Assembly (NCBI GenBank): GCA_964500415.1
Contig: CAZCOB010000054.1
Location: forward strand, 1 to 12,224
Length of the DNA: 12,224 nt
DNA from: JAFGPF01 sp964500415
GTDB taxonomy: Bacteria; Chloroflexota; Dehalococcoidia; Dehalococcoidales; RBG-16-60-22
Reading direction: 5' to 3'
The notes under the pieces were generated by a model, which saw only the letters and a list, made by a program, of their open reading frames with translations, made no database searches and was not told the DNA's origin. Position numbers and translations under genes: made by a program. Shown one piece after another: positions 1 to 6,804 of this stretch (positions are counted from its first letter, which is position 1; each line of letters opens with the position of its first letter).

Positions 1-713
1 ACCTTCTTATAAAGGTCCGGCTGAGGGAAATCATGCTTCATCATCATTTGCTCATGGGCGAACCCTGATTCGTTCTTATCAAACTGCCTGAGGTTTTGTG
101 TCATTTCGGCCAGTTTGCTCTTGGGTACGGAGAACATCATCTCTCCCGCAATGGTCAGCGCCCGTGCGTATTCACCGGGGTCGGGCAGGTTGACCCAGTA
201 CTCGTTGTTCAGCATTGTATCCACGACGGAACTGGCGCAAGAGAAAGGGAATAGATTCGTTTTCACCAGAGGCCTGTCCTCCATTTTCAGAGATAGGAGT
301 ATAATGCGGAGTTGATTGGTATCGCAATAGATAATGACGACATCCGGCTCGAAAGAGGCCGTACTTAGCGGGGCGGTAAGAATGCCGATATACTTGCCAT
401 ACTCAAAACAAACGTATGGGTTCTGGGTCCTGGCAGCAGGGTCATCCGGCTTCGGTATCAGCCCGTAGACTATCACGGGGCCCGGGCACCAGTTGTCTTC
501 TTTCAGCATGGCTACCGTGGCTCTATCGCGGCGGGAAAGCGCGAAAGCCTGGCACTGGGCGTAATGATGGCCGTGGTCTTTTTTCGGACGCATGGCTTCA
601 GCCGGGATATCCTCTTCCTTTTCCAGCATCTTCACGGCCACCGGGGATGTGCGTAAACCGAGGATGCCCTCCAGTTCTTCGCCGTATTTATTGAATTCTT
701 TTAGTGTTGTCAC
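1..713 (-). CDS. DUF169 family protein (partial, C-terminus cut by window edge)
   Basis: The reading frame opens at a GTG (711-713) and stays open through 237 residues to the window edge, so the C-terminus is missing. The translation matches the style of DUF169 (COG2043): an N-terminal LRTSPVAVKML segment (about residues 20-30), a conserved-looking YAQCQAFALSRR stretch (51-62) and a late GEYARALTIAGEMMFSVP segment (180-197). No signal peptide or membrane segment is seen, so it is probably cytoplasmic. Cysteines at 54, 76, 102, 130 and 159 are notable, but no known metal-binding motif is evident. The family has no firmly established biochemical role and I assign none. The GTG start is chosen because a GGAGGG Shine-Dalgarno sits 9 nt upstream (723-728). 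It has its own promoter and lies beyond the terminator of the exporter operon, so it is a separate transcription unit. Confidence 0.9.
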   Translation of the reverse strand, partial: MTTLKEFNKYGEELEGILGLRTSPVAVKMLEKEEDIPAEAMRPKKDHGHHYAQCQAFALSRRDRATVAMLKEDNWCPGPVIVYGLIPKPDDPAARTQNPYVCFEYGKYIGILTAPLSTASFEPDVVIIYCDTNQLRIILLSLKMEDRPLVKTNLFPFSCASSVVDTMLNNEYWVNLPDPGEYARALTIAGEMMFSVPKSKLAEMTQNLRQFDKNESGFAHEQMMMKHDFPQPDLYKK

Positions 714-752
714 GCGTATTTACCCTCCGTACGTATTAGTATTGGCAGGTAC

Positions 753-781
753 ATTATGAATGCCGTGGCTCTTTTTTGCAA
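753..781 (-). promoter_or_regulatory. sigma-70-type promoter of the DUF169 gene
   Basis: Read on the minus strand, TTGCAA (776-781, -35, 4/6 to consensus) is followed after exactly 17 bp by CATAAT (753-758, -10, 5/6). Transcription would start near 746, giving a leader of about 33 nt before the GTG at 713. The -35 begins just past the T-tract of the upstream operon's terminator, so the two units are cleanly separated. No TTAACA repeat is present here, unlike the promoters of the two-component and exporter genes. Confidence 0.6.
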
Positions 782-784
782 GAA

Positions 785-817
785 ATAAAAAAGGGGGGAG
801 CTGTTAGCTCCCCCCTT
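785..817 (-). terminator. intrinsic terminator of the exporter operon
   Basis: A perfect 12-bp inverted repeat (791-802 with 806-817, loop GTT) is G/C-rich in the middle. On the minus strand it is followed immediately by TTTTTTAT. It lies about 39 nt after the stop codon of the permease gene, as expected for the end of the three-gene operon. On the plus strand no T-tract follows, so it is directional. Confidence 0.9.
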
Positions 818-855
818 CCTGCTTTCCACCGTTTTTCTTGTTAATGTTTATCTCT

Positions 856-2088
856 TTACTCCGACCTGAGCGCTTCGATGGGATTGAGACGGGAGGCATT
901 CCAGGCCGGGTAAAAGCCGAAGAACAACCCGATACCGATCGCTACACAAACGGCCAGGACAACCACGTTAGCGGTTACCACGGTTGCCATTATGCCCAGA
1001 GCATTAATGAGCGCCGAGATTCCCCAGCCAAAAATAACCCCGATGATGCCGCCCGCAAAAGTCAGGAGAGCAGCTTCAACCAGAAACTGACCCCATATGT
1101 CCGTCTCCCTGGCTCCCAGCGCCTTGCGGATGCCTATCTCCCTGGTCCTCTCCAGCACCGAAACCAGCATGATATTCATCACGCCGATGCCGCCCACCAG
1201 CAGGGCGATGGCGGCGATAGCGCCCAGAAGGAGAGTCAGAGTATTTGTGGTTGACGTCATCATCTCCGTTATCTCTTGCGTGGACATAATATTAAAGTCG
1301 TCATCGACGCCGGGTCCCAGTCGGTGCCGGTCGCGCAGAAGGACGGTGATGTCGTCGGTGGTCTGGTCAGCCTGCTCTTTATCAGCTACCGACAGGGCTA
1401 TGGACGATACTACCTGCTCGCCCTGGGCGGTTCGCGGCTGGGCTACCGCCTGCTGCATGGCGGTCAGCGGGATATAGATGGCGTCATCGGAGGACATGCC
1501 CATGAATCCACCATCCTCACTCTCCAGAATGCCGATGACGGTTACGATAATGCTGCCCATCCGCATCCGCTGCCCTATCGGATTGGTCGTACCAAAAAGG
1601 TCTTCAGCTACATTCGAGCCGATTACGGCTACCTTGCTGCCGCGCTTATATTCACCCTCGTAGAAGAAGGTGCCGCTGCCAATTTCTATGCCCTGTACCT
1701 CCCAGTACTCCGGGGTTACGCCGGTAACCGAGGAATTCATATTATTACTGCCAACGACCACCTGGAGGCTGCTTGAGTAAGAGGGAGCCACCGAGGATAC
1801 ATTGGAGACTTGTGTGGTTATTGCCTGGGCATCTTCCATGGTGAGCGTACCCTGGGCGGCACCACTTACGCCGCCGAACGTTCTTGCTCCGGGCCTGATG
1901 GTGACCAGGTCTGTGCCCATGCCTTCGATATTGGAGAGTATGCTTTCCTGAGTACCCTGGCCGATGGACATCAGGGTAATGACGGAGGCGACGCCGATAA
2001 CGACTCCCAGGATGGTCAAAAAGCTCCGCAGCTTGTGAGTGCTCAGTCCGAGCCAGACACTATTTAAAAAAGTAAGCCACTTTTTCAT
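856..2088 (-). CDS. ABC transporter permease, MacB/FtsX family
   Basis: 410 residues, a usual length for MacB-type permeases that lack a fused ATPase. The layout is typical: one N-terminal membrane helix (about 22-44), a large extracytoplasmic MacB-PCD-like domain (about 45-280), then three membrane helices (about 285-310, 336-360, 368-393). Family motifs are visible: TREIGIRKALGA (315-326) in the cytoplasmic loop that contacts the ATPase, and the C-terminal GFYPAWNASRLNPIEALRSE. In this family the permease does not form a classical channel but couples ATP hydrolysis to movements of the outer domain, driving export of peptides, lipids or drugs or signalling to hydrolases. Its ATG overlaps the stop of the ATPase gene by 4 nt (ATGA, 2085-2088), a sign of translational coupling. 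With the adaptor and ATPase it forms a MacAB-like exporter. The substrate cannot be read from sequence. Confidence 0.96.
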   Translation of the reverse strand: MKKWLTFLNSVWLGLSTHKLRSFLTILGVVIGVASVITLMSIGQGTQESILSNIEGMGTDLVTIRPGARTFGGVSGAAQGTLTMEDAQAITTQVSNVSSVAPSYSSSLQVVVGSNNMNSSVTGVTPEYWEVQGIEIGSGTFFYEGEYKRGSKVAVIGSNVAEDLFGTTNPIGQRMRMGSIIVTVIGILESEDGGFMGMSSDDAIYIPLTAMQQAVAQPRTAQGEQVVSSIALSVADKEQADQTTDDITVLLRDRHRLGPGVDDDFNIMSTQEITEMMTSTTNTLTLLLGAIAAIALLVGGIGVMNIMLVSVLERTREIGIRKALGARETDIWGQFLVEAALLTFAGGIIGVIFGWGISALINALGIMATVVTANVVVLAVCVAIGIGLFFGFYPAWNASRLNPIEALRSE

Positions 2089-2753
2089 GCGTTTTCCTCC
2101 GCGACTATCTCGCCGTCTTTGAGTTGAATTATGCGCTTGCAGTGCTGAGCTATGTTGGCGTCATGGGTTACCACGACCACGGTAATGCCCTGCTCGGCAT
2201 GTAAAGTGGTAAGGATGGAGATTACTTCCTCGCCGGAGTGGCTGTCCAGCTGGCCGGTAGGTTCGTCTGCCAGAAACAGGGAAGGGTTTTTCACCAGAGC
2301 CCGGGCGATGGCTACCCGCTGCTGCTCACCCCCGGAAAGCTCTATCGGGCGATGCTTGATTCGCTCGGAGAGTCCCACCCTGTCGAGTGCCTCCAGGGCG
2401 CGTTGGCGGTCAACACCGCCGGCGTAGGTCATGCCAAGCTCGACATTGGCCAGTGCCGTGAGCCGCGACAGCAGGTTGAAGGTCTGAAAGATAAAGCCGA
2501 TTTTTTGCCCCCTGATGCGGGCCAGTTCACCGCTGCCGAGACGGCTCACCTCTCTGTCCTCGAGGCGGTAGCTGCCTGATGTCGGTGTATCCAGGCAGCC
2601 GAGCAGGTTGAGCATGGTTGTCTTCCCCGAGCCGGAGGGGCCCATAATCGCCACCAGCTCGCCCCGCTCAATATTAAGATTTATCCCCTTGAGCACCGTC
2701 AGTTCTCGCTTACCCATCGGGTATGTTTTAACGATGTTTTCCAGTTTAATCAT
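2085..2753 (-). CDS. ABC transporter ATP-binding protein, MacB/LolD-type
   Basis: 222 residues, a single complete ABC ATPase domain. Visible motifs are Walker A GPSGSGKTT (38-46), the Q-loop glutamine Q90 in IFQTFNLL, the signature LSGGEQQRVAIARAL (139-153), Walker B LFLADEP (159-165) with catalytic E164, the D-loop GQLDS (167-171) and the switch histidine H197 in VVVVTHD. The LNLLGCLDTPTSG segment after Walker A and the overall length are typical of the LolD/MacB/FtsE-like subclass that pairs with FtsX-fold permeases. It acts at the inner face of the membrane as a dimer. The gene begins 17 nt after the adaptor stop, with a GGAG about 9 nt before the ATG, and overlaps the permease start by 4 nt, so the three genes are one operon. 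Confidence 0.97.
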   Translation of the reverse strand: MIKLENIVKTYPMGKRELTVLKGINLNIERGELVAIMGPSGSGKTTMLNLLGCLDTPTSGSYRLEDREVSRLGSGELARIRGQKIGFIFQTFNLLSRLTALANVELGMTYAGGVDRQRALEALDRVGLSERIKHRPIELSGGEQQRVAIARALVKNPSLFLADEPTGQLDSHSGEEVISILTTLHAEQGITVVVVTHDANIAQHCKRIIQLKDGEIVAEENA

Positions 2754-2770
2754 ATATTTGGTCTCCGTTG

Positions 2771-4531
2771 TTAACGTGGTCCGAAAAGCCCCATTCTTGC
2801 CGGCTCGTCCTCTGATGGCGTGGTTACGGTTCCGGCCGGAACGATTATATTCTCGCCTTCGCTGAGTCCGTCGGTTATCTCGGTAAACTGGTAGTCGTTG
2901 ATGCCGGTCTGCACGGCGCGTTTTTCGGTCTCGCCGGTGCCGGTGACAACCTGCACGTAGCTCTGAAAGCCTTCCTGGGTAACGGCACCGTTCGGCACCA
3001 GCAGAACATCAGTCCTTTCAGCCACGATGACGGTTACGGTAACGGTCAGCCCCTCTCTAAGCTCGATGTCTTCTGGTGCTATCGCCGGCATCTGGCTTTC
3101 TGCCTGGCTGCCAGATGCCGCGGGGAGTTCCATTCCCTCGGGCAGCGTGAATCCTTCCGGTGGCGTAAATCCCTCCGGAGGGGTAAAACCTTCCGGCGGG
3201 CCCTGCTCCAGCAGTTCCTCAGCTTCTTCCTGGGTCATGCTGCCTTCATCTACGGCCGTTTGCAGGAACGGCGGGAGCTCACCTTCGGCGGTATCGGCCA
3301 TCATCGGCTGCATCGTTTCCTGCTGCTCCAGTACTATCGCCTCCAGCGACTCTATTTCAACCCTAACGGCATAGTTCACCACGCCCGACTGGATGGTGGC
3401 GGTCGGGGCGATATGGGTTACCTTGGCGGGAAAAAGGATACCGTAAAGGGCATCCGCCTGCACCGTAGCATCACCCCCGAGTTTTACCTGCATAATGTCC
3501 ATCTCGCTGACGAGGATATCTGCCTCAAATCTATCAGGGTCGGCAATCTGCACGGCCAGTGTACCGTTCACTACCTCGTCACCACTTTCTACGTATACAG
3601 TTGTGATAAAGCCGTCGAATGGCGCCTTGATTTCCGGGCTCTTGCTCTCCGCTTCTCCAAGGTCTTCCTGGGCATCGGAAAGGGCTTTCTCAGCGTCCTG
3701 CAGGTTACCCTGTCTCAAGGTAAGACTCAGTTCTTTCAGGGTCACGTCGTCCCTGGCATCAATCAGGTCTTCCTCGGCGGCAGCCAGTGACTTCTCGGCT
3801 GCTTCCACCTGTTTTTTCTTGATATTAAGCTCCTGGGTTTCATAGCCGGCTAAAGTATTATCGTAATTGGTCTGTGCTATATCCAGATTATCCTCGGCCT
3901 GTTCCAGTGTCAACAGGTAGTCATCCGGTTCCATGCCCGAATGGACGAGTACCGTCGTGACATAGTCGTACCAGGTCATGGCTTTCCTCCACTCGGCAAA
4001 CGCAGCCTGATAGTCGATAGCGGTAACACCTGCCGCCAGGTTATTTACTGCCTGGTCCAGGCTTATCTGGGCGTTCAGTCCCGCCAGTTCCTTGGAGGCG
4101 ATGGTGTCCCGTGCATTTTTCAGGTTTTGTTCGGCGGTTTTCAGGTTAATTTGTGCCGTGACCAGGGCGCGTTCCTTACTGATTACCTGGTCTTCCAGGG
4201 CATCCAGCTGGTCCTGCCATTCGTCCTTATCCACCGTAACCAGTACCTGACCCTCTGTTACGATATCTCCCTCTTCCACCAGAACTTCTCCGATTGTACC
4301 TTTTGTTCCCGTTGTCCCCGACTGCCCGTAAAAGAGGTCGACGGTCAGGTCTTCGGTATGCGACAGGGCCAGATTGCCGGCCGCCGTGATATCCAGGGTC
4401 AGGTCACCTCGTGTTACGGTGGCTACCTGGTCTCCGAGTGTTTCTTCTTCCGATGGCGCGCTACAGCCGAACAATCCGGTTGTAACAGCGCCCAGAACAA
4501 AGATGGCCAGCAATATCTTTGAAGCTTTCAT
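2771..4531 (-). CDS. lipoprotein membrane-fusion (adaptor) protein, MacA/HlyD-like, with large insertion
   Basis: 586 residues from the chosen start, long for the family (MacA is near 370). The order is: signal peptide with lipobox LFGC (lipid-anchored Cys23); first half of a lipoyl domain (about 79-101, EGDIVTEGQ); a long alpha-helical coiled-coil hairpin (about 103-298); second lipoyl half (about 300-330, APFDGFITTVYVESGDEV); beta-barrel and membrane-proximal regions (about 333-580). The beta-barrel is interrupted by an extra stretch (about 395-490) rich in Glu, Met, Gln and Pro that includes a tandem PPEGFT repeat. The ATG at 4531 is preferred because AGGAGA (4540-4545) lies 8 nt upstream and gives a compact lipoprotein signal. 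An ATG at 4558 in the same frame, with a weaker AGGA, would add nine residues. It is the first gene of the adaptor-ATPase-permease operon and presumably links the permease to outer cell-surface layers. No TolC-like partner is in the window. Confidence 0.93.
   Translation of the reverse strand: MKASKILLAIFVLGAVTTGLFGCSAPSEEETLGDQVATVTRGDLTLDITAAGNLALSHTEDLTVDLFYGQSGTTGTKGTIGEVLVEEGDIVTEGQVLVTVDKDEWQDQLDALEDQVISKERALVTAQINLKTAEQNLKNARDTIASKELAGLNAQISLDQAVNNLAAGVTAIDYQAAFAEWRKAMTWYDYVTTVLVHSGMEPDDYLLTLEQAEDNLDIAQTNYDNTLAGYETQELNIKKKQVEAAEKSLAAAEEDLIDARDDVTLKELSLTLRQGNLQDAEKALSDAQEDLGEAESKSPEIKAPFDGFITTVYVESGDEVVNGTLAVQIADPDRFEADILVSEMDIMQVKLGGDATVQADALYGILFPAKVTHIAPTATIQSGVVNYAVRVEIESLEAIVLEQQETMQPMMADTAEGELPPFLQTAVDEGSMTQEEAEELLEQGPPEGFTPPEGFTPPEGFTLPEGMELPAASGSQAESQMPAIAPEDIELREGLTVTVTVIVAERTDVLLVPNGAVTQEGFQSYVQVVTGTGETEKRAVQTGINDYQFTEITDGLSEGENIIVPAGTVTTPSEDEPARMGLFGPR
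3147..3200. repeat. three 18-bp tandem repeats inside the adaptor gene (PPEGFT units)
   Basis: Three consecutive 18-bp units (3147-3164, 3165-3182, 3183-3200) differ only at scattered, mostly third-codon or nearby positions. On the minus strand they encode a roughly sixfold-residue unit PPEGFT repeated in tandem, followed by a degenerate LPEGMELP. The divergence between copies shows the repeat is not a very recent duplication. It lies within the extra insertion of the adaptor protein's beta-barrel. Confidence 0.85.
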
Positions 4532-4599
4532 TTTTCTATTCTCCTGAATCTTTTTCATTATATATTTCCTACCTGTTGTCGGTAAAACAAATTGCGTTA

Positions 4600-4631
4600 A
4601 TTATGCCAGACAATTGTTAAGTAAATATTAA
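4600..4631 (-). promoter_or_regulatory. tandem TTAACA-type boxes and -10 upstream of the exporter operon
   Basis: On the minus strand, TTAATATTTAC (4631-4621) is followed directly by TTAACAATTGT (4620-4610), giving two half-sites with an 11-bp period. The second hexamer is followed after 9 bp by CATAAT (4605-4600, 5/6 to the -10 consensus). There is no good -35 at the right spacing, which is typical of activator-dependent promoters. The boxes start just after the stop codon of the histidine kinase gene, so the exporter operon probably has its own activated promoter as well as possible read-through. Binding by the neighbouring OmpR/PhoB-type regulator is inferred. Confidence 0.55.
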
Positions 4632-4646
4632 ATTAACATATATTAT

Positions 4647-5984
4647 TTAAATGGGCAGGGTAAGTATAAAGGTGCTTCCCTGTCCCGGCTGACTTTCTAC
4701 TTCGATGGTGCCGCCGTGAGCTTCCGCCAGGCGTTTAGCGATGGTAAGGCCCAGCCCGCTACCGCCGGTAGCCCGGGTGCGTGACTTGTCCACGCGATAA
4801 AAACGCTCGAATATCATTGGCAGGTCTTCGGGTGGAATGCCTTCGCCGGTATCGGCTACGCTGATGAATATCCTGTCCTCCTTACGAAGGGCAGACACGG
4901 TAATGCGGCCTTCCCGGCCGGTATGAGCCACTGCGTTGTCCACTAGATTGTACATTACCTGCCTGATACGTTGCGAGTCTATATTTACCTCAGGTAGATT
5001 GTCTGGCAGGTCCGCCGATATGGTTAAGCCTTTGGCGGTAGCCTTGGCCTGTAATGCGGTTACGGTTTCCCTGATTAGACGGTAAATGTCTTCCGGTCGG
5101 ATAGCTAGTTTTATGGCGCCTGCGTCGGCCAGGCTCAATTCTTGCAGGTCGTCGATAAGCCGTGAAAGCGTCGAAGTCTCCTCGTTGAGCGAACGGACGA
5201 TTTTTTTATCGGGCTTAATGATGCCGTCCCTGATGGCTTCAAGGTAGCCCCTGACGTTGGAAAGGGGGGTCCTGAGTTCGTGGGCGACATCGGCCACCAT
5301 GTTCCGACGTAGACGCTCGGTGCGTTCCAGGTTTTCGGCCATGGAGTTGAAGGAGCGCGCCAGTTCGCCTACTTCGCCTTTATCTCTAGAGTCGACCCTG
5401 CGGGAAAAATTGCCTTTACCGAATTCCCTGGCGGCGTCACGCAGGGCTTTGACCGGCGCCAGAATACGGCGGGACAGGAAAAATGTAAGCAATAGTGCGA
5501 TGGCAACCGCCAGCAGGCCTGCCCAGATGAAGAAACGTCCTATTGTACCGTAGGTTACCTGTAATGCGGCTCGATTGATATCCGGTGACTCTCCGTGAAT
5601 AATATGCAGCGTGCCGATGGTGCCCGTTCCCATCATTGGTGTCATAGGCCGGCCCGGTGTTGTGTCCGTATATCGTGTGCCCAATAGGGTTTCATCGGAA
5701 TCGGCAACCACGCTGCCTACATTATCGGTCAGGATAATCCGCCGCCCGTAGAGATTGCCCCACTGTTTTACAAAGGATTGGACTCCTTCCCAGCTCCGGG
5801 TGAACTGGAAATAGCGGACCAGTTCTATTTCCACCCTTCTATCCTGCATCTTTTCCACACGCTCTCCAATCCTGCCGATTTCACCGCGCGTGGTCTGGTA
5901 GGCGAAGAAGAACATGGCGCCGATGATAACGATAATAACAATGGTAAAAGCAGCCAGGAGGCGGAAGTTCAGACTATGTATCAA
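4647..5984 (-). CDS. membrane sensor histidine kinase of a two-component system
   Basis: 445 residues from a TTG start. The order is: membrane helix 1 (about 9-29), an extracytoplasmic sensor of about 120 residues without a family I recognise, helix 2 (about 150-170), HAMP linker (about 171-223), HisKA with the phospho-accepting His235 in VADVAHELRTPLSN, and HATPase_c with the N box (NLVDNAVAHT, 346-355), G1 box DTGEGIPPED (378-387), F box (FERFYRVDKS) and G2 box GGSGLGL (407-413). The kinase would autophosphorylate on His235 and pass phosphate to the neighbouring regulator. The frame stays open up to an ATG at 6119, but that would overlap the regulator gene by 146 nt and add a low-complexity non-family N-terminus. 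The TTG at 5982-5984 has a GGAG 7 nt upstream, puts helix 1 at the N-terminus and overlaps the regulator by only 11 nt, so I chose it. Confidence 0.95.
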   Translation of the reverse strand: MIHSLNFRLLAAFTIVIIVIIGAMFFFAYQTTRGEIGRIGERVEKMQDRRVEIELVRYFQFTRSWEGVQSFVKQWGNLYGRRIILTDNVGSVVADSDETLLGTRYTDTTPGRPMTPMMGTGTIGTLHIIHGESPDINRAALQVTYGTIGRFFIWAGLLAVAIALLLTFFLSRRILAPVKALRDAAREFGKGNFSRRVDSRDKGEVGELARSFNSMAENLERTERLRRNMVADVAHELRTPLSNVRGYLEAIRDGIIKPDKKIVRSLNEETSTLSRLIDDLQELSLADAGAIKLAIRPEDIYRLIRETVTALQAKATAKGLTISADLPDNLPEVNIDSQRIRQVMYNLVDNAVAHTGREGRITVSALRKEDRIFISVADTGEGIPPEDLPMIFERFYRVDKSRTRATGGSGLGLTIAKRLAEAHGGTIEVESQPGQGSTFILTLPI

Positions 5985-6669
5985 TGGTTTTCTCCATGAG
6001 CTTATAACCGGCTCCGTACACTGTTTTGATATACCTGGGATGGCGAGCGTCCGGTTCCAGTTTCCGGCGCAGTTTGAGGATATGGACGTCGATGGTGCGG
6101 TCGAAGCCGTCGAAATCATAACCGAGAGCCTTTTCGATAATCTGCGCCCGACTGAACACGCGCCCCGGCTCTTTCACGAGAGCTCCCAATACTTTAAACT
6201 CAATCGGTGTAAGGTTCAGAGGCTTTCCTTCCAGGAATGCTTCATGCTTGAGAAAATTGATGGTAAGTTCGCCGTGTTCGATTTTTTCCGGCCCGCGCTC
6301 GCCGGGAAGGCGACGCAGTATCGCCCGCACCCTGGCCGCCAGTTCCCGCGGACTGAAAGGCTTGGTTACGTAATCATCAGCTCCCAGGTCCAGGCCGGTT
6401 AACCTGTCGTCGTCGGTTGTCAGGGCTGTAAGCATGATAATAGGTACATCGGACTCTTTCCGGAGAATGCGGCAAATATCGAGTCCGTTAATGCCCGGCA
6501 GCATGAGGTCCAGCACAATCAGGTCTGGCTGGTTTTCGCGGGTTAATTTCAGGGCTTCATTGCCATCGTACGCGGTGAGTACGCGGTACCCGTCACGGTT
6601 CAGGTAGAGCTTGACAAGTTCTACCGTTTTGACATCGTCATCAACTACCAGCACCTTTTTACCGGACAT
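5974..6669 (-). CDS. DNA-binding response regulator, OmpR/PhoB family
   Basis: 231 residues, full length for the family. The receiver domain (about 4-117) shows the acidic pocket D10-D12, phospho-accepting Asp54 in LIVLDLMLPG, Thr81 and Lys103 in the VTKPF motif. The C-terminal winged helix (about 130-228) has the DRTIDVHILKLRRKLEPD recognition region and the wing YIKTVYGAGYKL. Phosphorylation by the overlapping histidine kinase should favour dimers that bind tandem half-sites. The ATG at 6669 is supported by a GGAG 6 nt upstream (6676-6679). It is first in a two-gene regulator-kinase unit. The tandem repeats in its own promoter suggest autoregulation, and the same repeat type upstream of the exporter and of the small exported protein suggests these are its targets. 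Confidence 0.97.
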   Translation of the reverse strand: MSGKKVLVVDDDVKTVELVKLYLNRDGYRVLTAYDGNEALKLTRENQPDLIVLDLMLPGINGLDICRILRKESDVPIIMLTALTTDDDRLTGLDLGADDYVTKPFSPRELAARVRAILRRLPGERGPEKIEHGELTINFLKHEAFLEGKPLNLTPIEFKVLGALVKEPGRVFSRAQIIEKALGYDFDGFDRTIDVHILKLRRKLEPDARHPRYIKTVYGAGYKLMEKTIDT

Positions 6670-6705
6670 GCCTGACTCCCCCGGATTTTAATGGTTTCAT
6701 ATAAT

Positions 6706-6735
6706 GTTATAACACAATTGTTAAGAAATTGTTAA
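6706..6735 (-). promoter_or_regulatory. tandem TTAACA boxes and -10 upstream of the two-component genes
   Basis: On the minus strand two near-identical copies, TTAACAATTTC (6735-6725) and TTAACAATTGT (6724-6714), lie head to tail with an exact 11-bp period. After 7 bp comes TATAAC (6711-6706, 5/6 to the -10 consensus), and transcription would start about 30 nt before the ATG. A weaker third copy may lie at 6746-6736, in the T-tract of the preceding terminator. TTAACA-N5-TTAACA closely matches the published binding pattern of Bacillus PhoP, an OmpR-class regulator. That the local regulator binds here is inference. Confidence 0.65.
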
Positions 6736-6736
6736 T

Positions 6737-6774
6737 AAAATATAAAAGGGCGGGGTGATATACCCCTCCCTTTT
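6737..6774 (-). terminator. intrinsic terminator after the small exported protein gene
   Basis: Arms 6744-6755 and 6763-6774 form a 12-bp stem with a single mismatch around a 7-nt loop (TGATATA). On the minus strand the hairpin is followed by a T/A-rich tail (TATATTTT). It lies 30 nt after the stop of the small exported protein gene and directly upstream of the regulator's tandem boxes, so it insulates the two-component unit. Confidence 0.75.
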
Positions 6775-6804
6775 GCCGTTGTTAATTGTTCTTCTTAACG
6801 TTGG

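Noticed and set aside
1276..1776. Open frame of 166 codons on the plus strand
   Set aside because: It lies wholly opposite the well-supported permease gene; the translation has no recognisable domain and no convincing ribosome site was noted.
3941..4522. Open frame of 193 codons on the plus strand
   Set aside because: It is antisense to the coiled-coil and signal regions of the adaptor gene and shows no family features.
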